A DNA stretch of 64,000 nucleotides, from NCBI RefSeq assembly GCF_903946935.1, contig NZ_CAJAXH010000021.1, positions 1-64,000 of the forward strand, in the 5' to 3' direction. The notes below the pieces were generated by a model that did no database searches, had not been told where the DNA came from, and was given only the letters and a program-made list of their open reading frames with translations. The DNA is from an uncultured Thiodictyon sp. Its GTDB lineage: Bacteria; Pseudomonadota; Gammaproteobacteria; Chromatiales; Chromatiaceae. Below, one piece after another: positions 1 to 8,858 of the stretch. Every line of letters starts with the position of its first letter. Position 1 is the first letter of the stretch. The translations under genes were made by a program, and so were the position numbers.

Positions 1-104
1 AGCACCCGCAGGGCGCCGCCGGCGGCCTCGCGGATCAGCCGCACGGCGTCATAGGTGTTCGACAGTCCGCTGTTGTACCAGAGCAGTGGCGCAGAATCAG
101 TCAT
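1..104 (-). CDS. ATP-grasp-like protein, N-terminal 34 residues only (cut by window edge)
   Basis: The minus-strand reading from an ATG at 104 gives a short open start (MTDSAPLLWYNSGLSNTYDA...) that runs off the left edge. A short hydrophobic strand followed by a YNSGLSNTYDA-type turn and an LIRE helix resembles the start of the ATP-grasp ligases found in Ter-associated biosynthetic clusters. No ATP-grasp motif lies in the visible part, so the family is inferred mostly from the neighbours (aldolase, PRTases, HAD). It is the last visible gene of the minus-strand operon, separated from the aldolase by a dispersed repeat. Confidence 0.5.
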   Translation of the reverse strand, partial: MTDSAPLLWYNSGLSNTYDAVRLIREAAGGALRV

Positions 105-118
105 CCTACATCCCGCAA

Positions 119-257
119 TTGCTCACGCCAAGGCGCCAAGCTCGCCAAGAAATATAATAGGGTAAGCGAAATCACCAGATCATCCGCCGGGTGAATGGCC
201 CAAGGCAGATCAGATGCTGAAAAACCTTGGCGAGCTTGGCGCCTTGGCGTGACAACT
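119..257. repeat. Repeat family A, copy 1
   Basis: An imperfect inverted-repeat element of about 139 bp. It starts TTGCTCACGCCAAGGCGCCA and ends GGCGCCTTGGCGTGA, with an AT-richer core containing a CCGGGTGAATGG segment. It fills the gap between the aldolase and the ATP-grasp-like gene. The other copies are near 10365, 32601, 39314, 46800, 48265 and 61476. Confidence 0.85.
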
Positions 258-285
258 GCCCTTTCTTGGGTCATCGCTGTCGCCC

Positions 286-1224
286 TCAGGCGTTGGCGCG
301 GTCGCCGCGCAGCCCGTAGGCGTCCAGGCGGGCGAGGGTGCGCGCCGCCCAATGGCTGTGGGTGGTCGGCTCGGCCATCTGGCCGTTGAGGCGAAACACG
401 CCCGCCGCCTCCGGCGCCAGGACCGCCCGTGCCAGCACCGCCTCGCCCGGCGGCACCGCATAGGCGGCCTCGATCGGGCCGACCTGGCTGGGGTGGATCG
501 CCGTCTTCGCCATCAGCCCGTGGATCAGGTCCAGCTCCAGCTCGCGGGCCAACACGTGGGGGCAGTCCAGGTGCTCGAAGACCGGCGCCGACAGGTCGTA
601 ACCCTGACCGCGAAACTCGATGATCAGGTCATCGATCACCCGGCGCAGCGGCGTGTCATAGGCGGTCAATTCTTTCGGCCGGCGGATGCCAAGCAGGTGG
701 AGCAGGTCGTTGCCGCCGATGCGGATACAGGTCACGCGCTCACGCACCTGGTCGAGCCGCACGCGCAGCCGGCGCAGCCGGTCGCGGCAGAACGCGACCT
801 CGGTCTCAACAATCGGCATGATCGCCAGGTGCCGCGCCGGGGCCAGCGCGTCCAGATAGTCGCCCAGGTTGTGCTCGTCGAGCTTCGGCAGGCACACCCC
901 ATCCACCCGTTCGATCCCGCGCATCCTGACCATCTCGGCCAGGATTTCGGGGTTACGCGGGCGCAGAAAGCGCAGGGGGCCGGCCGGCTCCAGATGGCTC
1001 AGTGCCGCGCGCAGATTGGCCAGCGCGCGCGCCAGGTCGCGGGCATGCACCGAGTCCTCGGTGCAGACCACGAGCGAGCGCAGCCCCGGGAACTTGTGCC
1101 CATTGAGCAGGCTCGGTAGGTCCGCGCGCGTGGCCGGCATGTAGAGCGAGGCCCCGAGCCGCAGGTAGGTCGGCGGGAGGTCCCCGGGGGCGGGGTCGGT
1201 CTGGCGCAGCGAGTCGATGCTCAT
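286..1224 (-). CDS. HpcH/HpaI aldolase / citrate-lyase beta-like protein of the Ter biosynthetic module
   Basis: This 312-residue protein belongs to the CitE/HpcH TIM-barrel aldolase superfamily, which makes or breaks C-C bonds on acyl-CoA or keto-acid substrates using Mg2+. Visible family features are the early VVCTEDSV strand, the central IRIGGNDLL segment and the late TAIHPSQVGPIEAAY motif typical of CitE-like proteins. Its ATG overlaps the stop of the upstream PRTase (ATGA), so translation is probably coupled. From published work on Ter clusters, HpcH-like enzymes occur with PRTase, HAD and ATP-grasp proteins in a predicted nucleoside-like metabolite pathway. The actual substrate is unknown. 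Confidence 0.85.
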   Translation of the reverse strand: MSIDSLRQTDPAPGDLPPTYLRLGASLYMPATRADLPSLLNGHKFPGLRSLVVCTEDSVHARDLARALANLRAALSHLEPAGPLRFLRPRNPEILAEMVRMRGIERVDGVCLPKLDEHNLGDYLDALAPARHLAIMPIVETEVAFCRDRLRRLRVRLDQVRERVTCIRIGGNDLLHLLGIRRPKELTAYDTPLRRVIDDLIIEFRGQGYDLSAPVFEHLDCPHVLARELELDLIHGLMAKTAIHPSQVGPIEAAYAVPPGEAVLARAVLAPEAAGVFRLNGQMAEPTTHSHWAARTLARLDAYGLRGDRANA

Positions 1225-2363
1225 GGTTCATTGCTCCTGACTGGACCGGCGCCGGTGGCGCCACGTTGGGATTGGATGAGCGCGGCGGCCCGGAACGGCA
1301 TCCCGGGCTCGCTGCCGATCGGCACTCCGCGAGTCTGCGCCAACTCGATCAGGTGGCGGACGTCGGGGTCGTCGTGCGTGCGCAGCAGCAGGTGTTCCGG
1401 CACCCGGCGCAACAGGACCCGGGTCGCCTCGGCGACCCCGGGCTTGATCAGGTTCTGATCGACGATGCCGTGGCGCGTCATGCAGCCGTGGAGCCAGTCG
1501 CGGGTCTGGCGCGCGCGCGCCGCCCGCTCGTCGACCCGGATCGCCTGCGCCTGGACGCGCTCGAAGGTCGCGGCGATCCGGTCGAGGAACCAGGTCGAGC
1601 GGTCCGCCGCGGCGAACGCCTCGTAGAGCACACAGCCGTGGAAATCGTCCGCCCCGATCTGGTGGTTGAGCACCGAGCGCGACACCAGGCCGGAGACGGT
1701 CGCGTTGAGGATACCCGATGGAATCGCATAGTCGTCGTAGCTGGCGGCCACGTCGGCCACGCCGCCGATGTCGCTCACGACATAGAGCCGGTCGTCGAGT
1801 TGTTCCGGCTCGGTGCGGTTCCACTGCGCCACCGCGGCCTTGAGTTCCGCCGTGATGACCCCCTTGGCGGTCCAGCCGTCGACGAACACCACCCCGGCCG
1901 CCGGGCGGTCGGCGCGGCGCAGCAGATAGCGTAGTGCATTGGTGTCGATGCCGCGGTCGCGGATGATCGAGATCGAATAGTGACGCGCGGCGACCCCCAG
2001 GTGCGTGGTCAGCGCGCGGGTCAGGAGTGCCCCGATCGGGGTGCCCGCCCGGGCCAGCGACACCACCGTGATGGGCGCGACCCGGGTGCGGGCGATGTGG
2101 GTGGCGAGCGACAGGCAGTCGCGCCCCAACCGCTCGGCATGGGTGTCGGTCAACGCGCAAAAGAGTTCCAGATAGGCTGCCGGCGGCAGTGACTCAGGGG
2201 CCAGCATCTCCGAGTAATGGCGCGTGGCGCCCTGGATCATCTGCTCCTTAAGCCGCACCGGGGTAGGGTCGAGCTGGATCGGCTTGAGCAAAAACTGGCA
2301 GTCCGCCAGCGCATAGCTGCCGCTGAAGGGGGCCTGCGTGAATGCCTGGGGGTCCGCGCTCAC
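1221..2363 (-). CDS. StiP-type phosphoribosyltransferase-like protein (PRTase_1 family)
   Basis: The protein has 380 residues when started at the GTG at 2363. That GTG overlaps the HAD stop as GTGA, which is why I prefer it to the longer track ORF at 2417. Features are an FSGSYALADCQFLL start, a VVSLARAGTPIGALL segment and a VVFVDGWTAKGVI segment that matches the PRPP-binding loop position of type I PRTases. Databases often call this family 'cysteine protease StiP'; the Ter literature treats it as a PRTase. It probably attaches a ribosyl-phosphate in a Ter-linked nucleoside-like pathway (inference). It sits between the HAD and aldolase genes with 4-nt overlaps on both sides. Confidence 0.8.
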   Translation of the reverse strand: MSADPQAFTQAPFSGSYALADCQFLLKPIQLDPTPVRLKEQMIQGATRHYSEMLAPESLPPAAYLELFCALTDTHAERLGRDCLSLATHIARTRVAPITVVSLARAGTPIGALLTRALTTHLGVAARHYSISIIRDRGIDTNALRYLLRRADRPAAGVVFVDGWTAKGVITAELKAAVAQWNRTEPEQLDDRLYVVSDIGGVADVAASYDDYAIPSGILNATVSGLVSRSVLNHQIGADDFHGCVLYEAFAAADRSTWFLDRIAATFERVQAQAIRVDERAARARQTRDWLHGCMTRHGIVDQNLIKPGVAEATRVLLRRVPEHLLLRTHDDPDVRHLIELAQTRGVPIGSEPGMPFRAAALIQSQRGATGAGPVRSNEP

Positions 2364-3103
2364 GACCAGCGCTCCTGGTGGATCTGCGTGCCGCTCGGCA
2401 CCAGCGCGAAGTCGCACAGCGTCATGAAACCGAGATCCGAGAGGCTGTCGCCGAGCCCGAGGAAGGTCCGCGCCGGGTCCTGCGCGCGCTTGATCGCCAT
2501 CAGGTGCGCCACTGCGGCGCGCTTGTCGGCAAAGGGGGGCAGGGCGGCGAGGTTGCGCCCGTTGCGGTGCAGCCGCCAGCGCGCGGCACCCTGCGCCAGC
2601 ACCAGTTGCTCCGCCTGGTCCAGGGCCGCCTCCTCCCCCTTGATCGAGACATAGACCGGCACCCCGGCGTCCTCGATCACCCGCACCCGCGCCGCGAGCC
2701 GGGCGCGCTCGATCAGGTCCTGCACGGCGGCGGTCAGGTCGTGCATCGCCGGTCCAAACGCCGCGGCCCCGGCCGCCAGCGGCGCGCGCCAGGACGGCAG
2801 CACCTCGCCATCCGGCCCGTAGAGCACGGCGCCGTGGCTGGTGATCCGGCAGGCGTGAAATACCGGACTCACCACCCGCTCCAGGGCCGTGCGGTTGCGC
2901 CCGGTCACCGGAATGACCTCGCAGCCGCCCAGCAGGTCCAGCAGCGCCAACTGGGCCGGGGTGTGGAAGGAGAGCGGCGCGCCGTCCCGGTCATAGGCCG
3001 CCTCGGTCAGGGCGTCCGCGCCGCCGGCCAGGGCGCGCGCCTTGGTCTGCGTCTGAAACAGGGTGTCGTCCAGGTCGGTGAAGACGGTGATCGCGCGGGT
3101 CAT
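2360..3103 (-). CDS. HAD-superfamily phosphatase of the Ter biosynthetic module
   Basis: The protein has 247 residues from the ATG at 3103; the longer track ORF to 4084 is in the wrong frame for its neighbour and is a shadow there. HAD motif I is FTDLDDTLF, motif II is the VIPVTGRN strand, and motif III/IV is a Lys near PPFADKRAAV followed by LGLGDSLSDLGFM. This pattern is closest to Cof/sucrose-phosphatase-like HAD enzymes. It likely removes a phosphate from a sugar- or nucleoside-like intermediate (inference). Its ATG overlaps the stop of the upstream PRTase (ATGA), and its own stop overlaps the StiP-type gene, giving a tightly coupled operon. Confidence 0.85.
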   Translation of the reverse strand: MTRAITVFTDLDDTLFQTQTKARALAGGADALTEAAYDRDGAPLSFHTPAQLALLDLLGGCEVIPVTGRNRTALERVVSPVFHACRITSHGAVLYGPDGEVLPSWRAPLAAGAAAFGPAMHDLTAAVQDLIERARLAARVRVIEDAGVPVYVSIKGEEAALDQAEQLVLAQGAARWRLHRNGRNLAALPPFADKRAAVAHLMAIKRAQDPARTFLGLGDSLSDLGFMTLCDFALVPSGTQIHQERWS

Positions 3104-4236
3104 CGCGCTGCCTCCAGGGCGCCGGGGATCGGCATGCACTGCCAGGCGAGCCCCGGGTGGGGGGTGTTGCAGGCGCGCGCCTCCTCGTAGAGTGCGAGCG
3201 CGAGCCGCTCCGCCCCGGGTGGATTGTGGAGGTAATAGCCCACACCCTCGCCATAGGGGTCGGGGCAGACAGCGGTTCGGGCGACCGCACCGCCAAGCAG
3301 CACCGGCGAGCGCGAGGTGGTTTGAAAAGTCACGTCTCGGCCCGCAAGTTCCAGGGCCTCGGCCGCCAGGAAGGGCGCGAAGGCGCACTCCCCGGTGCCG
3401 ATGATGGTCAAGGGCCGGCCGGCCGCCTCCAGCGGCGGCGCGAGCGCCGGGGGCCGCGCCCCACCCGGGGGCAGGTGCAGGCCGCGGCGGCCGAGATCCT
3501 CGCGTGCCACCCAGCCGGTCTGGCGCGCCTCGACATCGGCCGGCAGCGCCCCGGTGACGGCACCGGCGTCCGGCTCGAAGGCGAACTGGCCGTCGAGCAG
3601 GCTGCACCAGCGGGTCCGGACGGTCCCGCCCAGGTCGCGGGCGATCCGCTCGCGCGCCGCGGCCCCCAGCCAGTTGACCAGGCTCGCCAGTACAATTTGC
3701 TCGAGCTTGGGCATGCGGGGCCCAAGCTGTTCGGCGAGCCGTTTGACCGACTGCCCGGTCGAGACCTCGTCGTCGACGATGACCAGGGTGCGCGCGCCCT
3801 CGAAGAGATGCGCCAGCGCGGGTAGCGGGCGGTGGAGCAGGTGAGTCGGGGCGTGTGAATGCGCCTCCTCGAAGGTCAGCAGGGGTGGCGCGGCCAGCGG
3901 TCGGCGGGTCGTGTGTTGGTAGCCGATGTCGGTGCGACCGTTCGCGCGGGCCAGGCTGTCGGCAACGCCGGCGCCCAACCCGGTGGCGGTCTCCGCCATC
4001 CCGATGACCCAGACCGGCCCCGGGGCATCCAGGAGCGGGGCGGAGAGTCGCCGATAGGTGTCGCGCATACCCTGAGGCCGGCACGGGATATGTCGACCTA
4101 ACACCTTGGATACGAAAAGGAACGGGCGGCGCGGGTTGGCGCGGGCGGCGAACCCGAGCAGGTGCGAGAGCGGCAGCTCCTCGCGCTCGGTGGCGATGCG
4201 CAGGGTGCCGCCGGGGATGTCAAATGCGTAGTTCAT
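3100..4236 (-). CDS. PRTase with C-terminal TRSP domain (Ter biosynthetic module)
   Basis: The protein has 378 residues starting MNYAFDIPGG; I chose the ATG at 4236 because an AAGGGG ribosome-binding site precedes it. A PRTase core is seen in TLVIVDDEVSTGQS, the classic PRPP loop with two acidic residues. The C-terminal part has IIGTGECAFAPFLAA and the DPYGEGVGYYLHN segment expected of the TRSP domain. An N-terminal RPFLFVSKVLGRHIP segment matches the family. It is the first gene of the minus-strand operon and diverges from terB. In related loci such proteins act with an orotate-PRTase-like partner, HAD and ATP-grasp proteins; the substrate is not known. Confidence 0.82.
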   Translation of the reverse strand: MNYAFDIPGGTLRIATEREELPLSHLLGFAARANPRRPFLFVSKVLGRHIPCRPQGMRDTYRRLSAPLLDAPGPVWVIGMAETATGLGAGVADSLARANGRTDIGYQHTTRRPLAAPPLLTFEEAHSHAPTHLLHRPLPALAHLFEGARTLVIVDDEVSTGQSVKRLAEQLGPRMPKLEQIVLASLVNWLGAAARERIARDLGGTVRTRWCSLLDGQFAFEPDAGAVTGALPADVEARQTGWVAREDLGRRGLHLPPGGARPPALAPPLEAAGRPLTIIGTGECAFAPFLAAEALELAGRDVTFQTTSRSPVLLGGAVARTAVCPDPYGEGVGYYLHNPPGAERLALALYEEARACNTPHPGLAWQCMPIPGALEAAR

Positions 4237-4532
4237 CGATCTGGCCCCTTGGGTCAAGATTAAACGGTGGACGACGCGGCGGGCGCGCGGCGGGTGGCGG
4301 CCGGCGACCGACCCTGGCGCGACGATACACGAAGATTGAGTGGCTGCCCCGCCGATGCGGTGGCCGGGGAGGGCGCGCGGCCCTCTGAAGCGCTGTTGTG
4401 ACCGCCCGGTGACCGGTTCGGTGACAAAACTGTCATACCGCGGTCCTTGACGGTCTGCGGTGGACAGAATACCTTGTTCTTTGCGCTGACCCTGAGGCAG
4501 GGTCTCTCTATCATTTAACCAAGGTGTGCCCC
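4237..4532. promoter_or_regulatory. Divergent regulatory region between the biosynthetic operon and terB
   Basis: These 296 bases separate two divergent operons and hold no credible ORF. A weak sigma70-like match on the plus strand is TTGACG at 4447-4452 with TACCTT 17 nt later. No clear operator palindrome was found. Shared control of both arms is inferred from the layout only. Confidence 0.4.
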
Positions 4533-4988
4533 ATGCTGCAAGGTATGTTCGATAAGTTGAAAGAAATGGGTTCCAATCTCAAGGACGAGGCGACCCGCTT
4601 TCGTAGCAAGACCTTTATGAACGCCTGTACCGCCGGCTGCGCGATTATCGCGAGCGCCGACGGCGAGGTGAGCGCCGAGGAAAAGCGCAAGATGATGGCC
4701 TTCATGAAGAGCTCGGACGTGCTGTCGCTCTATGATGCGGCCGATGTCATCAAGAGCTTCGAGGGCCATTGCGCCAAATACGAATTCGATGCCCAGATCG
4801 GCGAGGCCGAGGCGCTCGCGGTGGTCGCCGGGATCAAATCAAAGCCGGCGGAGGCCCGCCTGCTGGTGCGCGCCTGCTGTGTCATCGCCGGGGCCGACGG
4901 CAATTTCGACGAGGCCGAGCGTGGTGCCGTGACCCGTATTTGTCACGAGCTCGGCCTGGATCCCAGCGAGTTTTTGCCGACCAAATAG
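4533..4988 (+). CDS. terB: TerB-family tellurite-resistance-type protein
   Basis: The protein has 151 residues from the ATG at 4533. An AAGGTG sits six bases upstream, and I prefer this start to the GTG at 4524. It is an all-helical TerB protein with two acidic repeats, ASADGEVSAEE and AGADGNFDEAE, that correspond to the conserved acidic patches of the TerB fold thought to bind metal. It is soluble with no signal peptide. It opens the plus-strand operon directly before three vWA genes. A short hairpin (GGGTGCGC/GCGCACCC, 4997-5016) with no T-run lies between it and the next gene and may tune readthrough. Confidence 0.9.
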   Translation: MLQGMFDKLKEMGSNLKDEATRFRSKTFMNACTAGCAIIASADGEVSAEEKRKMMAFMKSSDVLSLYDAADVIKSFEGHCAKYEFDAQIGEAEALAVVAGIKSKPAEARLLVRACCVIAGADGNFDEAERGAVTRICHELGLDPSEFLPTK

Positions 4989-5042
4989 GCCCATCCGGGT
5001 GCGCGGCTGCGCACCCCGGGGTGCATCGATGAAGAGGCACTG

Positions 5043-5684
5043 ATGAGACGACTCCCAGTCTATCTTGTATTGGACACCTCGGGCTCCATGTCCGGCGAGC
5101 CGATCGAGGCGGTGAAGACCGGCTTGCAAACGCTGATCTCGGCCTTGCGTCAGGACCCCAACGCCTTGGAGAGCGCCTATCTGTCGGTCATCGCCTTCGA
5201 CAGCGGCGCGCGTCAGGTGGTGCCGCTCACCGAGGTGGCCGCCTTCCAGGCCCCGGATATCCAGGCCAGCGGCACCACCGCGTTGGGTGCGGCGCTCACC
5301 CTGCTCGCCGCCTCGATCGAGCGGGATGTGGTCAAAGGCAGCGCCGAGCAGCGCGGCGACTGGAAGCCGCTGGTCTTTCTGATGACCGATGGGGCGCCTA
5401 CCGACAATTGGCAGCGGGGCAAGGAGGCCCTGGACCGGGTCAAGATCGGGACCCTGATCGCCTGTGCCGCCGGTCCGGGCGCCAAGCAGGACATCCTGCG
5501 GCAGCTGACCGAGTCCGTGGTCAGCCTCGACACCGCCGATGCGTCCACGATCAAGGCCTTTTTTCAGTGGGTGTCGGCGTCGGTCGCGGTCAGCAGCCGC
5601 AAGCTCGACCTCACCAAGAAAGACATCGGCGGCCTGGGCGACCTGCCCCCACCCCCGCCGCAGATCAACGTTGCCGGGGTCTGA
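5043..5684 (+). CDS. TerY-type von Willebrand factor A protein 1
   Basis: A 213-residue vWA domain protein with a complete MIDAS metal site: DTSGSMS near residue 11, the GTTALGAAL threonine, and MTDGAPTD. It has no signal peptide or TM segment, so it is cytoplasmic. It matches the TerY family, which in Ter clusters occurs beside a PP2C phosphatase and a kinase (the TerY-P triad) and is thought to act as a metal-dependent scaffold. A proline-rich tail (PPPPPQ) ends the protein. The second vWA gene begins 5 nt after the stop, so the genes are probably cotranslated. Confidence 0.88.
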   Translation: MRRLPVYLVLDTSGSMSGEPIEAVKTGLQTLISALRQDPNALESAYLSVIAFDSGARQVVPLTEVAAFQAPDIQASGTTALGAALTLLAASIERDVVKGSAEQRGDWKPLVFLMTDGAPTDNWQRGKEALDRVKIGTLIACAAGPGAKQDILRQLTESVVSLDTADASTIKAFFQWVSASVAVSSRKLDLTKKDIGGLGDLPPPPPQINVAGV

Positions 5685-5689
5685 ATCCG

Positions 5690-6328
5690 ATGAGCGAGCG
5701 GCGGCTACCTGTCTATATCCTGGTCGATACCTCGGGCTCGATGCGCGGGGAGCCGATCCACGCGCTCAATGTCGGGCTCAAGGCCATGGAGCAGGCCCTG
5801 AGGCGCGATCCCTTCGCGCTGGATACGGTCCACCTGTCGCTCATCACCTTCGATCTGGAGGCGCGCGAGGTCTTCCCGCTGACCCCGCTGGACGCGGTGC
5901 GCATCCCCGAGATCGAGGTGCCGAGTTCCGGCGCGACCTTTCTCGGGGCGGCCCTGGATCTGCTGGTGCAGCGGGTCGACCGGGACGTGCGCCGCGGCAG
6001 CGAGACCCAGCACGGCGACTGGCGCCCCATGGTCTTCGTGATGACCGACGGCGCGCCCTCGGACACCCAGGCCTACAAGGAGGCGGTGGCGGCGGTCAAA
6101 CAGCGCGACTTCGCCCGCATCGTGGCCTGTGCCGCCGGACCCAAGGCGCGGGTCGAGGCACTGCGCGAACTCACCGACACGGTGGTGTCGCTCGATACAC
6201 TCGACGGTGCCATGTTTGCCCAATTTTTTCAATGGGTGTCCGGCAGCATCGCGGCGGGCGGGCGCAGCGGACGCACCGCGGGCGACAGCCTGCCCGCCCT
6301 GCCGGGTGAGCTGCGTATCGCCATCTAG
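5690..6328 (+). CDS. TerY-type von Willebrand factor A protein 2
   Basis: The protein has 212 residues starting MSERRLPVYILVDTSG; the track ORF beginning at 5408 is an upstream extension through the previous gene and is not used. The MIDAS residues are intact (DTSGSMR, GATFLGAAL, MTDGAPSD). It is a close paralogue of the preceding vWA protein along its whole length, including the FFQWVS helix near the end, so the pair arose by tandem duplication. No membrane or export signal is seen. Two similar vWA proteins could form a heteromeric scaffold (inference). Confidence 0.88.
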   Translation: MSERRLPVYILVDTSGSMRGEPIHALNVGLKAMEQALRRDPFALDTVHLSLITFDLEAREVFPLTPLDAVRIPEIEVPSSGATFLGAALDLLVQRVDRDVRRGSETQHGDWRPMVFVMTDGAPSDTQAYKEAVAAVKQRDFARIVACAAGPKARVEALRELTDTVVSLDTLDGAMFAQFFQWVSGSIAAGGRSGRTAGDSLPALPGELRIAI

Positions 6329-6358
6329 GTCATCCAGGGGTCATCCAGGGGCAACACG

Positions 6359-7411
6359 ATGCGGCGTCTACCCATCTTTCTTGTACTCGATGTGTCCGAA
6401 TCCATGGCGGGCGATAACCTGTTCCGCCTCCAGGAGGGCATCGGGACCATTGTTTCCACCTTGCGCACCAATCCCCAGGCGCTCGACACCGTCTGGCTCT
6501 CGGTCATCGCCTTTGCCGGGATCGCGCAGACCCTGGTCGAGCTCCAGGACCTGGCCGCCTTTCGCGCCCCGGTCCTGCCGATGGGCGGCGGCACCGCCCT
6601 GGGGGGCGCGCTCGAGCATGTCATGAACGAGATCGATCGGCAGGTGGCGGTGCCCAGCCCCACCCGCAAGGGCGACTGGCGACCGATCGTCTATCTGTTC
6701 ACCGACGGCAAGCCGACCGATCAGGTGGCCGCGGCGCGCGCGCGCTGGCAGGAGCGCTACGCCGCCCGCGTGGACCTGGTGGCCGTGGCCATCGGTCGCT
6801 ATGCCGATCAGGCCACGCTGCGCTCGCTGACCGAACACGTCCTGGTCTTCGACGATACCGCGTCCGGGGGGTTCGACGTGTTCGTGCGCTGGCTCACCGA
6901 ATCGGTGTCGGCGCAGAGTAGCCGCGTGGGTGAGCCCGGGAACGGCCGTCTGTCCCTGGCCAAGGCGGACCCGGGCGTGCTGTGTCCGCTCACCGCCACG
7001 ACCGCCTTGGCGCCCGCCGCCGACCCGGATTGTGTGGTCCTGGTGGGGCGCTGCCAGACCAGCGGGCGCCCCTATCTGGTCAAGTACGACCGTGAGACGG
7101 TGCCCATTGCCATGGAGTCCTTTTCGATCGACGCCAGCGGCTATCGGGTCGCGGGTTGTTATCCGCTGACCGAGGACTATTTCCGCTGGAGCGACTCCAG
7201 TGGCACGGGCGGGAGCGCCAATACCGCCGATCTGATGGGCGGTGCCGCGTGCCCGCACTGCGGCAACCCGATCACGGTGGCCCTGTGCGGCTGCGGCAAG
7301 CTGATGTGTCTGCGCGGACCCGGTGAGGCGACCTGTCCCTGGTGCCACTCCGAACTGGAGTTTGCCCCCAGTGCCAGTCAAGGTTTCGATGTCGAGCGAC
7401 GACAAGGCTAG
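6359..7411 (+). CDS. TerY-type vWA protein 3 with C-terminal TerY-C zinc ribbon
   Basis: This 350-residue protein has an N-terminal vWA domain (about 1-200) with MIDAS DVSESMA, GGTALGGAL and FTDGKPTD. A middle region includes VVLVGRCQTSGRPYLVKYD. The C-terminal zinc-binding part has cysteine pairs in AACPHCGN, LCGCGKLMC and CPWCHSE, matching the TerY-C arrangement. It follows vWA 2 by 30 nt and is followed 3 nt after its stop by the PP2C gene. vWA-ribbon, phosphatase and kinase in a row is the TerY-P triad described in Ter systems. Confidence 0.88.
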   Translation: MRRLPIFLVLDVSESMAGDNLFRLQEGIGTIVSTLRTNPQALDTVWLSVIAFAGIAQTLVELQDLAAFRAPVLPMGGGTALGGALEHVMNEIDRQVAVPSPTRKGDWRPIVYLFTDGKPTDQVAAARARWQERYAARVDLVAVAIGRYADQATLRSLTEHVLVFDDTASGGFDVFVRWLTESVSAQSSRVGEPGNGRLSLAKADPGVLCPLTATTALAPAADPDCVVLVGRCQTSGRPYLVKYDRETVPIAMESFSIDASGYRVAGCYPLTEDYFRWSDSSGTGGSANTADLMGGAACPHCGNPITVALCGCGKLMCLRGPGEATCPWCHSELEFAPSASQGFDVERRQG

Positions 7412-7414
7412 CCA

Positions 7415-8848
7415 GTGGATAGTGAGACCCGTACCAAGCTGTCGATCGCCCTGCTCGACGCACTGCGGGGGCGCCTGCCCGACGACACCCGCTGGCCGAG
7501 CGGGGACGTGCTAGCGCAGGCGCTGGCGGCGGCTGGACGGCTGATCGATCTGATCGTGGTGCCGCCCCCGGCGGGCGACGATCCAGTCGCGGTACCCACC
7601 GCGGCCGACTCGGCACCGCTCGCCCCCGACCAGCGACCCGGGGACATCCCCGCCACCCCCTTACCCAGGAGCGCCCCAGTGCCGCCCCGTCCGCTCGCCG
7701 AGATCGAGTCCAACGCCCGCGCCGGGGAGCCCTTCCGGGCGCGCCTGGCGGTGCGCACGCGCGAGGGTCAGGCGCTGGAGGTGCTCGGGTGCGAGGTCCC
7801 GGCGGCGGCCGGCGTCACCTATGAGGCTGGTTTCTTGACCGGGACGCCGCTGACGCCCGGCGAGTATCGGCTAGCGGTGACCTGCCGGGAGTCCGCTGCG
7901 CCGGACGCGCCGCCCTGCCAGGTCGCCACCACCCTGGTGGTGAACGCCGACCCGCGCGCCCTGTGGCAGGACCTGCCGTCCGACCGGGACGCCCCCGGCT
8001 GGAAAGCGGACACCGATGCGCTGTGCCTCCCCGCGGCTCATGGCCGTCAACTCCTGCTGGCCAGTCGCCGCGGGCGCTCGCACGCCCATGTCGGGGCCTT
8101 GCGCGACGACGACTATGGCTGCTGCGTGACCGCGGCCGATGGCTGGACCCTGATCGCGGTGGCCGACGGTGCGGGGAGCGCGAGCCATTCGCGGATCGGC
8201 TCGCGTATTGCGGTCGACACCGCGGTGGCGGTTGCCCGCGAGCGCCTGCTCGATGACCAATCCGGGGCACGGCTCCAAGAGTTCGTCAGCGACGACCCGA
8301 CAGTGGCCCGCACGGCGGCCTATCGCACCCTGGGCGCCGCGGCATTCGCGGCGGTCAAGGCCATCGAGTCCAAGGCGCAGGAGCAGGGCAATGAGCCACG
8401 CGACTATGCGACCACCCTGTTGCTGGCCGCCCACACCCGCACCCCGCAGGGCGAGCTGGTGGCCATCTATTGGGTGGGCGACGGCGCCATCGCACTCTAT
8501 AGCACCGAGCGCGGGGTCGAGTTGCTGGGGATGCCCGAGGGCGGCGACTATGCCGGTCAGACCCAGTTCCTGGAGCGCGCGGTCTTTGCCGATGGGGAGC
8601 AGATCATGCAGCGGCTCAAGGTCCGGGTCTTGCCCGATTTCACCGCCCTGCTGTTGATGACCGACGGGGTGAGCGACCCCCGATTCCCGTCGGATGCGGT
8701 GCTGCGCCAATCCGCGGCCTGGGCCGAGCTCTGGGCGGAGCTTGAGCCGCTGCTGGCCGATCCAGACCCGGCGGCGCGCACGCTCGAATGGCTCAATTTC
8801 TGGAGCCGCGGCAATCACGACGACCGCACGCTGGCGGTCTTGTGGTAA
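7415..8848 (+). CDS. PP2C-family serine/threonine phosphatase with N-terminal extension
   Basis: The 477-residue protein starts at a GTG 3 nt after the preceding stop. Residues about 1-180 are a Pro/Ala-rich leader with a small beta-rich segment. The PP2C_2 catalytic domain follows: acidic metal ligands in RDDDYG and VADGAGSASHSRIGS, then YWVGDGAIALY and LLLMTDGVSD. All the expected Asp positions are visible, so it is probably active. It would remove phosphate from proteins phosphorylated by the adjacent kinase. The gene sits between TerY-C and the kinase with almost no spacing. Confidence 0.88.
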   Translation: MDSETRTKLSIALLDALRGRLPDDTRWPSGDVLAQALAAAGRLIDLIVVPPPAGDDPVAVPTAADSAPLAPDQRPGDIPATPLPRSAPVPPRPLAEIESNARAGEPFRARLAVRTREGQALEVLGCEVPAAAGVTYEAGFLTGTPLTPGEYRLAVTCRESAAPDAPPCQVATTLVVNADPRALWQDLPSDRDAPGWKADTDALCLPAAHGRQLLLASRRGRSHAHVGALRDDDYGCCVTAADGWTLIAVADGAGSASHSRIGSRIAVDTAVAVARERLLDDQSGARLQEFVSDDPTVARTAAYRTLGAAAFAAVKAIESKAQEQGNEPRDYATTLLLAAHTRTPQGELVAIYWVGDGAIALYSTERGVELLGMPEGGDYAGQTQFLERAVFADGEQIMQRLKVRVLPDFTALLLMTDGVSDPRFPSDAVLRQSAAWAELWAELEPLLADPDPAARTLEWLNFWSRGNHDDRTLAVLW

Positions 8849-8858
8849 GGGCCGCCGG

